A stretch of 64,000 bases of DNA from Rapana venosa (GCA_028751875.1 CM054151.1:35791677-35855676), one strand, 5' to 3'. Counted from the stretch's first letter, positions 50,905 through 63,585 are shown. Notes: a model not told the origin generated them from the letters alone. Made by a program: numbers and translations.

Positions 50905-51180
50905 GGGTGGCAGGGTAGCCTGGTCATTTAGAGAGCTGCACTAGCGATCTGACAGTCCACGTTGGAACAACTACTGAGATGCCCGTTCGTGGGGACTTTT
51001 TCCTCTGGGGTGAACATCAGTGCCGATTACACTCCGGGAGAAATGCTTTGGATGAGACTATAAACCGTGGTCTTGTTTACGAACGTACGTTGAACACCTT
51101 GTGCACATGTCATCCAGTGTGCCGTGTATAGAAATCATCCCGATGTCGGAATGCGGCTACCTAAGTGGCGGGCAAAGACG
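50905..51180 (+). mobile_element. tRNA-derived SINE copy
   Basis: Degenerate head ggcagggtagcctggtcatt..gagagctgcac, then tttggatgagactataaacc, cttgtttacgaacgtacg and gtcggaatgcggctacctaa; same core as the copies at 3.2 and 7.4 kb. Confidence 0.65.
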
Positions 51181-51279
51181 GTTCCATACGCAAAATTCTC
51201 ACCTTTCGTTTACTTGGTGAACCTCGGAGAACCTCGGAGCTGAAGTTGAGGAACGGGACAAATAATTTATATTGGTCAG

Positions 51280-51282
<3 letters not shown>

Positions 51283-51338
<56 letters not shown>

Positions 51339-51355
51339 GTGAGAGAGAGGAGAGA

Positions 51356-51395
<40 letters not shown>

Positions 51396-51462
51396 GAGAG
51401 GAGAGAGAGAGAGAGAGAGAGAGAGGAGAGGAGAGAGATTGAGAGAGAGAGAGAGAGAGAGA
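51283..51462. repeat. (GT)n then (GA)n microsatellites
   Basis: GT 51283-51340, GA with GGA variants to 51462. Confidence 0.96.
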
Positions 51463-51659
51463 GCTGAGTCAATGTGTGGTGAGATTAACGAAAAACTACT
51501 AACTATAGCGCGTGTAAAGAAATAATGTTTCTGAGATTGAAGATGAGAAAAACCCGTGGATGTGGATGGTGTTGGTGGTCAATTACTAAAAGTATGTGCA
51601 GAAAAGCTGTTTCAGGTATTTATTGTCTTGTTCACTGTGTCATTAAAAACATGCTGTGT

Positions 51660-52410
51660 ACCTAGCTTTTGGAAAAAATATACATTGTTTACCTTTCCCC
51701 TCAAAATAACCACCCTAAATCTTTGAATCATTACAGACTCGTTGCTCTCACCACAATTCTATTGAAATGCTCTCAACACATTATTCAAAGGCATATTCTT
51801 GTGTTGATTTCTTCTCAAACAGACCCTTTACAATTTGCCTCTAAGTCAAACAGAAGCTCAAATAAGGCTACAATCACATTGCCACATAATGCCTACACTC
51901 ACATACAAAGAAACTAGTTCTTTTGTTCGCATACTTTTCATTGACTTCTCCTCTGCGTTCAATCCTATTCAGTCCCAACTCTTACAGCTGAACTCCTTCC
52001 ACAGCACGTCTGTCATCGGCTGATATTTGGGATAACGGGCTTTCCGACAGGTTGAACAGAGTTTTTTCGATTTCAAAAGACAATGTTTATAGAAAAGTTC
52101 ACCTCTACTAGTTCTCCACAAGGCAGCGTTCTTCCCCCCATCCTTTTTGCTCTTTATACCAATGATTCCACTGCCCCCGATTTTACATTAGAGGTGAACT
52201 ATTCTGATGTTCTGTTCTTGTGGATCTAACTCACCCCTTACATGAAAGAAAAGAAAACATTCTAAATAAATAGAGGAGTTTTCCTCCGGTTGTAAACTGA
52301 TATATCTGAACTTGAATGTCAAAACGATTTACAAAATGTTTATTATTGTTCGCAAGAACCCAGAGTCTGTATCATATCTTTACATTGGAAGTATGAAAGT
52401 AAAACGTGTG
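51660..52410 (+). mobile_element. Degraded LINE reverse-transcriptase fragment
   Basis: Reads HYRLVALTTILLKCSQHIIQ, DPLQFASKSNRSSNKAT, RILFIDFSSAFNPIQ and, after frame breaks, fragments resembling SPQG.VL.P.LF.LY.ND and an ADD-type region. This is the fingers-palm order of CR1/jockey-like LINEs. The conserved palm words are only partly intact, with stops and frameshifts, so the copy is dead. Confidence 0.8.
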
Positions 52411-52815
52411 AATTAACATTAGGTACCGTAGGTGAAAACAAACTGAAATTTACTCCCAAACAGCTATTATAATAGCAAATGCCACTCTCGCATCATCTTT
52501 CTTTAATAAAAAAAAATACACAAAGAAACTTCGAAGTACTTTGGTAAATGTTAGTTTTGCAGAATTTCTATTGATGCCTCAAGAAGTCTTTTTTTTCGTT
52601 TTTCTTTAATGCACTGGTACTAAAGCCTAAAAGTTAAAGAAAAAAATGTATCAAGCAAAATTGTAACACATGATAGTAAAATTGTGGGCTGTCTGCAAAT
52701 AAAATTGAACGACTTATATGAATGTCCTGTGAGAGAGAGATCTAGAAAAAATATTGTGAGTGATGGAAGGCACGTGCTGGCTACATACTCTAAACTCCTT
52801 CCAGGTCAAAAGCCA
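52411..52815. other. AT-rich spacer, nothing recognised
   Basis: Could include 3' parts of the LINE relic; no motif seen. Confidence 0.35.
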
Positions 52816-52817
52816 TG

Positions 52818-52892
52818 CGCGCGCGCGCGCGTGTGTGTGTGTGAGTGGTGTTGTGTGGTGTGTGGGTTGTGTGTCTGTCTGTCTGTCTGTCT
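52818..52892. repeat. (CG)n/(TG)n then (CTGT)n
   Basis: Perfect CG alternation 52817-52830, then TG and CTGT. Confidence 0.9.
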
Positions 52893-53014
52893 GTGCCATA
52901 TTAGGTTGGATAATGCTAAACTGTTGTTTTAACGCCATCAAAAACCAGAACAAATTTATCCAAATATATTTTTTTCCCTTGATTGAATTGATCTGATTCC
53001 CCGGTCCCTATTTT

Positions 53015-53063
53015 CTGTCTGTCTGTCTGTATGTATGTCTGTGTGTATGTTGTCTGTGTCCAC

Positions 53064-53127
<64 letters not shown>
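53015..53127. repeat. (CTGT)n then (CT)n microsatellite
   Basis: CTGT/TGTA units to 53060, CT to 53127. Confidence 0.95.
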
Positions 53128-53133
<6 letters not shown>

Positions 53134-53472
53134 CCTTTGAAAATAATTTAGGTCATGTTCAAAACGAGCTTTCCTTTTGAGAAAGTAGCACACGAAGGAA
53201 ATCACAGCGCAAGTTAATTGAATCCAGTGTTTGATATCGTTGGGTTTTTTTTTTTTTTTTTTGGGGGGTTGGGGTTGGGGGAGGGGGGTTGTTTGGTTTA
53301 AATGTAACTGAATTTTAGGTTTAAAGCAAGCTCACGTCACGTTTGAGAGAGAAAGAGAGACAGAGACAGAGACATGTTTATAAATGCAAACCTAGCAATA
53401 CCATTTGTTGAAACACATAGTATATTACCAGGCATGTATCAGACATCTTATATCACTTGTCATTAAAAAGAC

Positions 53473-53523
53473 TACTACTACTACTACTACTACTAACTAC
53501 TACTACTACTACTGCTGCTGCTG

Positions 53524-53562
<39 letters not shown>

Positions 53563-53600
53563 TTACTACTACTACTACTGCTGCCTGCTACTGCTGCTAT
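53473..53600. repeat. (TAC)n microsatellite with TGC units
   Basis: TAC triplets interrupted by CTG units. Confidence 0.96.
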
Positions 53601-53624
53601 ATATACTATACTTCACTGTTCACT

Positions 53625-53930
53625 GTCACTGGTCCCGTAACCGCCAGGTCGTAGGGGCGTGCATGGTGACGAACGGTGGTCCGCTGGCTCCACTTTTGCG
53701 CTGGTCGTGGGCGAGTGCCTGGGTGACATGAAGTCCTCCCCTGTCCAATCACGGATGTCGTCGGCCACTTCTCCCCTGTCATGCCGTCTTCTCTTCCCCT
53801 GGACTGTTCCTTGCAAGGATGGTCTTTGCAAGTCCTTCTGAGGCGTGTTAGTGCCATATCATCTGAGTTTCCTCTTTTTCGCCGTGGTCAGTAGGTCTTC
53901 ATAGTCTCGCACTTGTTGAGTATCTTTTGC
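53625..53930 (-). mobile_element. LINE reverse-transcriptase C-terminal end, minus strand
   Basis: On the minus strand frames read QRPSLQGTVQGKRRRHDRGE, VADDIRDWTGEDFMSPRH. The LQGTV.GKRRR......W.DDI.DWTG pattern is related to the copy at 16.1-16.35 kb but frameshifted. Confidence 0.7.
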
Positions 53931-54540
53931 GGACTTCATGTTGGTGACATGGTAGTAGTTGGTGCCATGTCACAATTACTACTACTAATTATACTACTAC
54001 TACTCTTATACTACTAATACACTATATACTACTACTACACTAATAATAAAAAGTCAATAACCGCAATAATGACGGATCATGAGAAGGAGGACAAAGAAGA
54101 AGAAGAAGAACAACGATAATAACAACAGCAACAACAACAATAGTCACAAGAACAGCAAGAACAATTAGGAAAAAGATAATGCTTAACGCAGACTGCGGCT
54201 GTTTTTGTTTTTTTTTTCCCCCTGAGTCTGAAGATCATATAGCTAATCGAGGGCAGTGTTTGGTTACAATTCGTTAAATTCTCCATCTTCTTGTCAGCTC
54301 ACGTGCGTTAGTAGGGCATGGCACGTGAGTACTGTCTCCAGGCTGGCTGCAAGTGTGACAGTGCAAATTAGCTCTTTAGAGAAGAGAGAGAGATGAGAGG
54401 AGAGAGAGAGTAAGGAGTGAGGAGAGAGAGCGAGAGAAGAGAGAGGTTTTCTTGAGAAGCAAAACAATGCTAAGCTAAAAGCTTTTTGCACCATGCCTCA
54501 GCCCTACCCACCATTCGTCACAATTGCAGGGACGGTGAAT
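53931..54540. other. Spacer with ACT and GA-rich parts
   Basis: ACT/TACT repeats 53978-54045, GA-rich 54378-54445; no gene seen. Confidence 0.35.
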
Positions 54541-54544
54541 GTTT

Positions 54545-55183
54545 ACCCTATTGCAATACGTGGTAGGTTTTACATATTGCACGAGTGCTAGGCTTTAAAT
54601 ATTGCAGGGCGTGATGGCTTACATATTGCAGAGAACGTGCTAGTTTTTACGTATTGCAGAAAAGTGCTAGGGTTTTCCTATTGCAAGGCGTGCTAGGTTT
54701 TCCCAATTGCACAGAAAGTGTAGGCTTTACATATTGCACAGAGGGGTATCTTTACATATTGCACAGACGTGCTAGGTTTAATATTGCAGAGAGGGGGCTA
54801 GGCTTTACATAAATTTCACAGACGGGCTAGCGTTTTACATGATTGACCGAGGACCGTTGCTTAGGTTTTAACATATTGCAAAAAGACGTGCTTTGGGTTT
54901 TACATTATTGCAAGAGACCCGGGGTAGGTTTTACATATTGCACAGACGTGCTAGGTTTTACATATTGCACAGATGGGCTATGCTTTACATAATTATTGCA
55001 CAGACGGGCTAGGTTTTACATATTGCACAGACGTGCTAAGCTTTACATAATTATTGCACAGACGGGCTAGGTTTTACATAATTATTGCAGAGACGTGCTA
55101 GGCTTTACATATTGCAGAGACGTGCTAGGTTTTACATATTGCAGAGATGTGCTAGGCCTTACATACTGCAGAGATGTACTAAG
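54545..55183 (+). repeat. 27-bp minisatellite, left part
   Basis: Unit gacgtgctaggttttacata + ttgcaca (about 27 bases), some 22 units with indels; several copies have an extra attatt before gcac. Confidence 0.93.
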
Positions 55184-55465
55184 GTGAAGGTAAGTCTGTG
55201 CCATAACCTATAAGGTCGTAGGGGAGCGAGGCGTCAGAGACCTCACTTCTCTAGGGGCCGGCATATTGAGGGTGGCACCCATCTCCTCCCCCTCGCTGCT
55301 TTACCTTCCCTCACCCTAAATATGTAGGTGCCCATTTACTGCTGGGTGAACTGGGGGACTGAACCGAAGCCAAGGCGCGCAAACGGCCAGCCATCCAACT
55401 GGTAACGACGCTGGGCGCTGCTTAACTTGGCGAGTGCTCCAACCACTGAGCTATCCCGTCCCCTG
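55184..55465 (-). mobile_element. tRNA-derived SINE inserted in minisatellite, minus copy
   Basis: On the minus strand begins caggggacgggatagctcag, tggttggagcactcgccaag and ends in a ttaccttcac tail. Flanked by the 14-base direct repeat agagatgtactaag (55170-55183 and 55466-55479), as expected for target-primed insertion. Same family as 46141-46433. Confidence 0.9.
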
Positions 55466-55650
55466 AGAGATGTACTAAGCTTTTACATATTCCAGATATG
55501 TACGAAGCTTTTTTGCATATTGCAGAGATGTACTAGGCTTTTACATATTGCAGAGATGTACGGAGTGTTACATATTTACACATATGTACTAAACGTTACA
55601 TTTTGCAGAGATGTACTAGAATTTTATATTTTGCAGGGACGTACTATTGT
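55466..55650 (+). repeat. 27-bp minisatellite, right part
   Basis: Continuation of the array after the SINE: agatgtactaagcttttaca, tattgcag units, about 6 copies. Confidence 0.9.
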
Positions 55651-55667
55651 GCTATCTAGCTATCTAA

Positions 55668-55785
55668 TTGTCTCTCTCTCTCTCTTTTCTCTTCTCTCTC
55701 TCTCTCTCTTCTCTTTCTCTCTCTCTCTCTCCTCTATATATATATATATTTTATATTATATTATATATATATATAAAATACTACG
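55668..55785. repeat. (CT)n then (TA)n
   Basis: CT to 55733, TA-rich to 55780; an AC/ACGC run follows at 55800-55885. Confidence 0.93.
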
Positions 55786-55979
55786 TAAACTATTTATACA
55801 CATAAACCCCACGCACATCACACACACACGGACGCACGTACGCACACATACACAAACAACACGCACGCACGCCGCACACACACAAACAACCGTATGAGCA
55901 CGCGCAGCGCAACCAAAGTACCATTACAAAAATCCCGTTACCCTAACACAGGATATGTATGCCATTGGAGTATCATGAA

Positions 55980-56500
55980 ACAGAGAGAGAGAGAAAGGGG
56001 GAGAGGAGAGAGAGGGAGAGAGAGAGAGAGAGAGGGAGGGGAGGGAGAGAGAGAGAGGGAGGAGAGGGAGGGGAGAGAGAGAGGGAGAGAGAGGAGGGAG
56101 AGAGGGGAAAAAGAGGAGGAGAGAGAGGGAGGGAGGGAGGGAGGGAAGGAGGGGAGAGGAGAGAGAGACGAGGGAGAGAGGAGAGGAGGGAGAATAGAGG
56201 AGAGAGGGGGGAAGGAGAGAGTGGGAGAGAGAGAGGAGAGAAGGAGGGGGGGGAGGGAGAGAGGGGGGGAGAGAGAGAGAGAGTGGGGGAGAGGAGGAGG
56301 GAAGAAAGGGGAGGGAGGGAGGGAGGGGAGAGAGGGAAGAGGGAAGGGGAAAAGAAGAGGGAAAGGGGAGAGGGGAGAAGAAGGGTAGGGAAGAAGGGGG
56401 GCGAATACAGTGTTTGTATAGTAGGAAGGAGAAGGGGGGGGCGGGAGAGTGGGGTGGAGGAGGGTTGCGGGAGGGGGGGTGGAGGGGAAAGGGGATGAAT
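55980..56500. repeat. (GAGA/GGGA)n polypurine tract
   Basis: More than 500 bases of almost pure A/G on the plus strand; Arg/Glu/Gly frames are artefacts. Confidence 0.96.
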
Positions 56501-58600
56501 GGGATCGGGGCGTGGTGTGGGCATGAGGAGGGGTCTGACTGCAGACATTTTTTTTTAAGATCCGGCATACACGAAACGTGAGTTTGCTCACGTGCCTGAG
56601 GATAGCTGTGTGGGGAGCTCTGTCCATTGGGATTTAGAACGCTGCTCTCCTCTCTCTTTTCCTCTCCCCTCCTCTTCTCTTCTGTGTGATTTCTTTCTGC
56701 AGGGGTTTTCTGTTGCCCCAATTGCCTCACTTAAAACCCTTTTGTCTGTCTGGGTCCGTGTATTTTTTGCTGCTGCTCTGTCGCCAACGGCAGTGCGTTA
56801 TCTGTGTTTGGGCTACTGTCTGTCTCTTTGTTCTGTCAGCTGTCTCTTTTCTCTTCTCCTTCTCTCTTTTCTATTTCTGTGTCGTCTTTCTTTCTGCTGT
56901 TTTTTTCTCCTTCCTTATTCGGGTTTAAAACTCTGGGATGTCTGTTGTCTGTGTCTTTCTCTGTCTCCCCCCTCTTCTCCCCCTCCTGCTATTTCTCTTC
57001 TATCCCTCTTCTCACCCACCACCCCTCTCTTTCAGTCTGTCCAACTTTGTCCCTACTATTTCTGTCTTTTCCTTAGTGCTTGTTTTCCAAAAATGGGGCC
57101 AATCTGGGTTTTCTGTTTGTTTTTTGTGCTGGGTTTATCTGTCTGAGCTGTCGTGCATTGCTTTTTTATATTTTGCTGAAAGTGTGTGTTGTGTGTGTCT
57201 CTGTTTTCCGCCCCTCCTTCCTTCTCTCTTCTCGTGCTGTCCTCTCGCAATCCTCATGTATTTTCTCATCGTCACTCTCCCTTTTCTTTCAGGTAGACAA
57301 CCAAAATTTCCCCAAACATTTTCTTCTAATCCTTAAACTGTCGACCTTAAACCCCAAATCTCCCTTAACATTTTCCCCGCCCTTACACTTTCTTATATCC
57401 TTCCTTGGTTGCTTATTCTTAATCTTGTCAGGTTCTCTTTTTCACAAGCACATTTTCCTTTTGTTTTTTGTTTAAAGGGGGTATTTGCTTTATCTGGATC
57501 TGGGTTCTTCTTCTTGCCAAATTGTTTTGGGAAAGGGGAACTGGTTGTGGCGTGTTTGGTTGGAGTTTGGCAAGGTTTTTTGCTCTTACGGGGTCCTGAC
57601 TGTCATCGCAACTTGGAATGGACAAGTGGTTGGAACTTTTTCAATACTCCCTTTGCGCCTTCGCCGAAATGCCCTTCATCTTTTCTCTTCTTTCTGTGTC
57701 GGACTTTTCCAATTTGTGTTAAGGATCCGCTCCTAACTTTTATGCCTCTTTTGGTTGCTTTTGTCTGCTCAAATTTCCCGCCATTTCTTCTGGTTTCCCG
57801 GGATGACTTGCCTTTTTGCTTTTTTGAAATTGTTTCCAGCCGTTGAGTTCTTTTATTGCTCCCTTTCGGCTGTCCTGTGCTTCTTCCTTTTACTGAGCCA
57901 TCCTTGTCGGTATTTAGGAGTGTTACTTTCGGTTTTTTTTGGCAGTTTCAGGGTTGGAGGCTGAACTTATATCTGTGGATCATTAGTCAGTTCCCCTGCA
58001 CTTTTCTTTTGTAGTGTGGTTTGAGCTTTTGTTTTGCAAGTTTCTCAATTTGGTACGACCCCGGTTAGTATTCTTGAAGTTGGACATTTGTTCTTTTACT
58101 AAAAGTTTGTTGGCTGAGCGCTGTTCCTATCTTGTAGGATATTTCATATTCATGAGCCGGATCTTGATTTATTCTGTTGTTTAAAGCCCCTTGGCTTTCA
58201 GGCTCGTTTCGTTTGACTGAGGGTAAGGGGGAGTTGTTGACCCCGGTCAAATTCATTGTGCTGGTTTTCAACTGTTGTGGTTGTTTGGTAAGTTGTTGTT
58301 AGTCGTTTTGGGATTATGTCTTTGGGGCTCTTTCTACAGGTGATAACCAGATTTCTTGTTTAGACGATCGCTGTCTGATAGTATCTCATAACCAGTACCC
58401 GGGTTTCTTGTACGCTGTGTTCCCTTTGGGGGATTTTCTTTTTGGGGGTGATCCACTTTTGCCCGGACAAACTTCATTCTTTCCGGGAAACATTCGCGTT
58501 TTCCAATGCCTTGGTTTAGTGGTTGTGGGGTTTTGGAGGCTTTCGTTGGGCAACTTTCCCTTTTAAGGACAAACCATTTTAAAGAAAATTTTCCCCTTTA
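56501..58600. other. Pyrimidine-rich, partly smeared sequence
   Basis: C/T-rich on the plus strand with Leu/Phe/Ser frames; several pyrimidine-tract-plus-AG sites but no recognisable exon. Confidence 0.35.
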
Positions 58601-61600
58601 AAAAGGGTTTTTTGAGGTTTGGAACCGGTTTTTGTTCTCCACTTGTGGTGAAACTTTTGGATGTTCACAAATTTTTGGACTTTCAAATTTTAATTCCTTG
58701 GGAGGGGCCGGACTGGATTTGTTCCCTTTTTTTGAAATTTGCCGTTTAAGCTTTCGCTTTCCCCTAAATGTTTGAGGGGAGCCGACATTCGTAAGTTTTC
58801 AAACTTTTTTAAAAAACTGGTTAATTTGTTCCGTGGTTTCTTTTTGGGATCCTTATGTTTTGCCCTGTTTTTTCTTTCCCCCAGGTTTTTTAAAAAATTC
58901 TTAAACCTTTTGGGGGAAAATATTCAAATCCCCAAAAAAGGTAGTTTTCTGTTTCCGGTTCTCTTGTCTTCAAAAATTCAAGGCGATGTGTGCCCAGGGG
59001 GTTTGGGGGACTTTCCCAGAGGTGGGAAGTTAGGTGGCCCAGGGTTTCCAAATTTTCGATGTTCCCGAATTTACCCCGAAAAAGGGGCCTTTTTCGCGTC
59101 TTATGGGCTCTGTTCTGAAGTTTTGGGGCAAATTGAGGTGCCAAAACACCCGGCTTTTTTCTGCTTTTTTTTGGACAAACTCATGCTTTTGGCGGCCTTT
59201 CAAATTCTCTTGAAAGGGAAATAGTTTTTTTTGAAAACCTTTTTTTTGTTTGGGCCCGCCTGTCCGGATCGTTTGGAGAGTTTCAGGTTGCTCTTCTTTC
59301 CCTTTTTTTGTGGGAACCCTTAAAAAAAGGGGTCTCTGGGACCATGGCAGTTGCCCGGTGGTCCCCCTTTTTGGAATTTCTGGGGGGGTGAAATTTAAAA
59401 ACTTTTTTTTCCCCCTTCTTGCTGAAAGGGGGGTTTTTAGGAGTACTTTTTCGCTTTTAATTGAAAACCGTTTCTGAATTGGTTTGAGTAGCATTTTGGG
59501 GTGGGTTCTCTTTGGTTGGATATCTTTCTTGGTTTTTATTGGTTCAGGTTTTTTTTTGTTTTTTTTTTCACGAGCTCTTCCATTTAAAATATCTCCTTTC
59601 AACCTTTTTTTTAGGCAATTTGTTATTCCAAATTTTTCCTTTACTTTCATTGGGCCTTTTCTGCAGTCTTCCTTTTGCTCTGGGGCTTTGGTGGACCCTA
59701 CTTTTTTTTAAAGCCTTTTTCTTTTTTTAGCCCTGGTTTTTCATCCCCTGAATTTTTGGGTTTTGATTTTCGAGGTCCGTTTTTTAGAGTATGTGCCCCG
59801 GAGAGAGGTTTCCCCTTTGCTAAAAATTGTTTATTTTTTTATTTTTCCTTTTCCCCCTGAAATACTTTTTCCCCCCAGTTTTTTTGTTGGTTTCTCCCGC
59901 TTTTTTTTTGACCCGGTGAACCTTAATTTCCCAACAACACCAATAAACTTTTTTTGCTCCCTTTTCGGGAAACTTACTTGCTTTTTTTTTCTTTTGGATT
60001 TTCAAATTTTCTTTGGATTCAATTGAGATTTTTTTGTTTTTGCTCTTCTTTTCCGGGTTTTTTTTCTTGTCTTTTTTTGGAAAACGGGTTTTTTTGGAAA
60101 AACAAGGGTTTTTTCCCCGGTTTGAAATTTTTTCCCTGGCTTTTTCTTTGCCTTGGGGTTTTGAAAATTACTTACCCCTCCCTGGGCTGTTTTCCTTTCG
60201 AATTCTGCTGTTATTTTTTCCAAAAGCAATTTTTTTCCTCAGTTCTTCTGACGTGGGTTTTGGGCGTTGTTCATTCTCGCAATTCAATTTCCCAACGTCA
60301 TTGCGCTTTTGGGTTTTGATCCGCAATCCCCTTTCGCACCAACCAATTTTTTAGATCATTTCTTGGGGGCCTTGTTGCGGGTTTTTTTTCAATTTTAGTC
60401 TGAAAAATTCCATGGCTTTTGTTGTCGCGGGAATTATGCTCAAAAAGTTCTTTTGACCCAACGTTTTTTATTTTTCTAAACCCCAAAATATTTTTTTTCC
60501 CCATTGGGGCCAAAATTGAGGCAAATTTTTGGCCCAATTTCTGGAAAAAAAAGTGTCCAAGGAGTTTTTCCCTTTGTTTTTCTTTCAAAGCTTCCCTTTT
60601 GTTTTTTATGTTTTTAGGTTTCTCCTTTACTTTGGTTTTTGGGGGTAGGGGTATTGTTTTGGGTTTGTCCTCTTTTTAGTTGCCCCCTGCTGAACCGGTT
60701 TTTCCAGTCAAAATTTTTTTTGCCCAATTTGTTTCCGCCCATCAAAAAGTTCCCTTTATTTTTTTCCTCTTGTTCTCAAAACCAAGGTACTTTCTCCAAG
60801 GGTTTTCTTTTTTTTTGGGGGTTTTGGGGTTTTCTCACAGCGTTCTTTTTTCAAAATCATGTCAAACAAACTTAAATCCAAGTTTTTCCCTACAGCTCCA
60901 GACAAAAAAAAAATCCCCCCAAAAACCCATTTAATACACCCCTTCGTCTCCGTGTTTTGTCCGGGGCAAAAGAAACCTAACTGTTTCATTTTCCCCAAAA
61001 AAATTTTTCCCTGTTAATTTTTTTTTTTGGTAAAAAATCCCCTTAAAAATTAAACTTTTACTTTCCGTTTTGTCTCTTTTTTTTCCAAACTCTTTTTTTG
61101 TTTTTCTAAATTTTCTTGGTTTTTTTTTTAAAACAAAGCGATTTTTTTTGCTTTCCAAAGGCTTTTTCATTTCTTTTCCGTGGAATTTTTTTTTGGGTCT
61201 GGGTCTTTAGGCCAATTTTTTTTCTAATTTTTATTTTTCCTGTTTTTTCTTTTTTTTTCTTTTTTCCTTTTTTTAAAAAATTTTCGATTTATTTTTCAAA
61301 CTTATTTTCTTTTTTTTTTGTTTTGTTTTATGCATGTTTGGGGTGGTTGGATATAGGTGGATGGTAATTTTCTCGGGTAGTGTTTGGGTTTTTAGGGGTT
61401 TATTTTTTGGGCTTATTTTTCGTAAACATTTTATCTCCGAAATTTCTTTAAGCGTGGAGGTTTTAAAAAAAAATTTTTTTTGCCTGAAAAATCTCAAACC
61501 AAAACTGGGTTTTGGGGGGGTGGCGGAGGTTAAAACTTGCCCCTTCCCAAAAGTTCCGGGGTTTGGGTTGACCCCCTTTTTTTCATTTCAAAAAAAATCT

Positions 61601-63050
61601 TTTGTTCTCCTTTATTTAGGAAAACACCCCGGTTTCAAGCACGCAAACATTTGGACAGAAATCCCGTTCCTTTTCGGAAAATTTCCCCCTTTTGGGGGTG
61701 GAAAAGTGCAAAATTTCAAAAACCCCCAGGGTGGGGGGCAGGGGTTTTCCTTTTCCCGATTAAAAGAAAAAAATAAAATTGTTTTTTTTTTATTTTGTTT
61801 CGTTTGCTGAACTTGTTCTTCCCCTTTTTTCTTGCGTTAGTTTATCATTCCCCATTTTGTTTTAGGGGATTTGGGGGGTTGTTCATTTTTTTGGTGCTTT
61901 TTTTTATGACGGCATACGGGGGATAACTTCCCGGGGAAGGGGTTTGTTTGGATTTGTTGGGGTTTGTGCGGTGGTGCGTAAGGCTTGGGTTTTTACCCAA
62001 ATGGAAAAACGGGGCACGGGGAACGGGGAAAGTGGGGGGGAACTCGTTTCCCCGCCGTTTCCCGGCACTTTTCCCAAAACCCCCCCAACACCCCCACACC
62101 ACCTTTAAATTACCTGCCCTCTTTTTTTCGGGAATTTAAGCACGGGAAAAGACCCGTCAATATGTTCCCCGGAATAGGCTTGCCCCTGTTACGATTAAAT
62201 TATGGATTTTACCTATCTTTTAAAAAAAATTTTAATCTTCTTTTTGGAAATTTGGGGTTTTTTTTTACGGGGCATTGGGGCTTTAAAAAGGCTTTTTTTC
62301 TATTTTTCTAAAAATATTGGCCAAATTTTTTTTTTTTTTGGGGTGTTTGTTTCGGGGGGGGGGCTGTGCTTTTTTTTTGGGTTCGGGTGCGTGGTTTGGT
62401 TTTTTGTTTGTTAATTAAATTTGGAAAAACAATGATGGTAAAAAACCCCCAACCCAAAAAACCAAAACCCCATAAACACCTTTTCTTTTTTCCTTCTTTT
62501 CTTTTTTTTTTTTTAGGCCCTTTTGGGGTTGGGTAAAAAAAAAATGATAAAGGGGATGAAAGAAAAAAGCCCGTGTTATTTTTTATCTATAAAAAAATTA
62601 AAATTTTTGTTAAAAATTTTCCTTTTCCCCTTTTCCCTAATTAAATTTATTCCCCCTTTGCCTTAAAAGAGTGTACCCCCCCAAAAAAATCCCCCAAAAA
62701 ACCCAAACCCAAACTTGGCTTTTTGAAAGAAAAAGGGGGGATTTAGACCGTTCAATTAGTTTACGTTTTGGGTCTTTTTTTCCCCCTGGGGTTTTTTTTT
62801 CCCTTTTGGCCCAAAAAAATGGTTTTTTATTTTTTTATTTTTTTTGGTGAGGGTTTTTAAAGATGGCCTGTGAAGAGCAAATTTTGCGACAGTATCCCCT
62901 TTTTTTTGGAATGAATTTTTTTTTCCATTTATTTGGTTGAATTTTTTGAAATTACAAAATTTTTTTGTTTTTTCAAAGGGGCTTTTGAAAAAAAGATTTT
63001 TTTTTGCCTTTTTTATCCCCTTTTTTCCCGTTAAGGGTTTTTTCTCTTCT
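58600..63050. other. Strongly homopolymer-smeared T-rich sequence
   Basis: Long T runs, fewer A/C/G runs and almost no repeat texture for 4.4 kb. Phe-rich (plus) and Lys-rich (minus) frames are composition artefacts. No feature can be supported. Confidence 0.75.
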
Positions 63051-63149
63051 ACTTTTCATTTTTCCATTCCTTGTCTTATTTGCATCAACAGACGTATTAG
63101 TTAAATATTGTATCCGTTATTTTTGTGTTTTCTTTCTGTCTTTCTAGAA

Positions 63150-63195
63150 GATGGAGTACTCTCGAAGGATGTTGCCAGGGCATGTGCACTGAACT
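63150..63195 (+). other. Acceptor-like site with short open stretch
   Basis: A good pyrimidine tract ending tctttctag (63149) is followed by AAGATGGAGTACTCTCG, reading KMEYSRRMLPGHVH before TGA at 63195. It could be a last exon, or simply the unique part of the LINE tail that ends in the ATT run at 63296. No homology recognised. Confidence 0.2.
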
Positions 63196-63267
63196 TACCA
63201 CTCCTAACTGTATTTGTTCTGCCTCTCAAAGAAATTGCATAGGCACCAGTCATGCTCCTTGGTCTTC

Positions 63268-63296
63268 CGCTATATAAATTCCATACATTATTATTA
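63268..63296 (+). mobile_element. LINE 3' tail
   Basis: cgctatataaattccataca plus ATT units, as at 10.6 kb. Confidence 0.6.
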
Positions 63297-63298
63297 AA

Positions 63299-63549
63299 AG
63301 TGCTGCTGCTGCTGCTGCTGCTGCTGGCATTACTGGTGCTATCGTTGCTGCTGCTGCTGCTGTTGTTGTTGTTGTTATTGTGGTTGTTGTTGCTGCTGTT
63401 GTTGTTCTTGTTCTTGTTGTTATGTTCTGGTTGATGTTGTTGCTGTTGTCGTTGTTGTTATTGCTGTTGTTGTTATTATTATTGTTCTTGTTGCTGTTGT
63501 CATCGTCGTCGTTGTTGTTGTTGACTGTTTTTGTTGTTGCTGTTCTTCT

Positions 63550-63583
<34 letters not shown>

Positions 63584-63585
63584 GT
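63299..63585. repeat. (TGC/TTG)n microsatellite
   Basis: TGC and TTG triplets directly after the LINE tail. Confidence 0.96.

Noticed and set aside
58065..58271. 68-codon minus-strand frame that looks protein-like
   Set aside because: No family match, no splice sites, and it lies beside low-quality sequence.
59030..59650. 206-codon Lys-rich minus-strand frame
   Set aside because: Composition artefact of T-rich smeared sequence.
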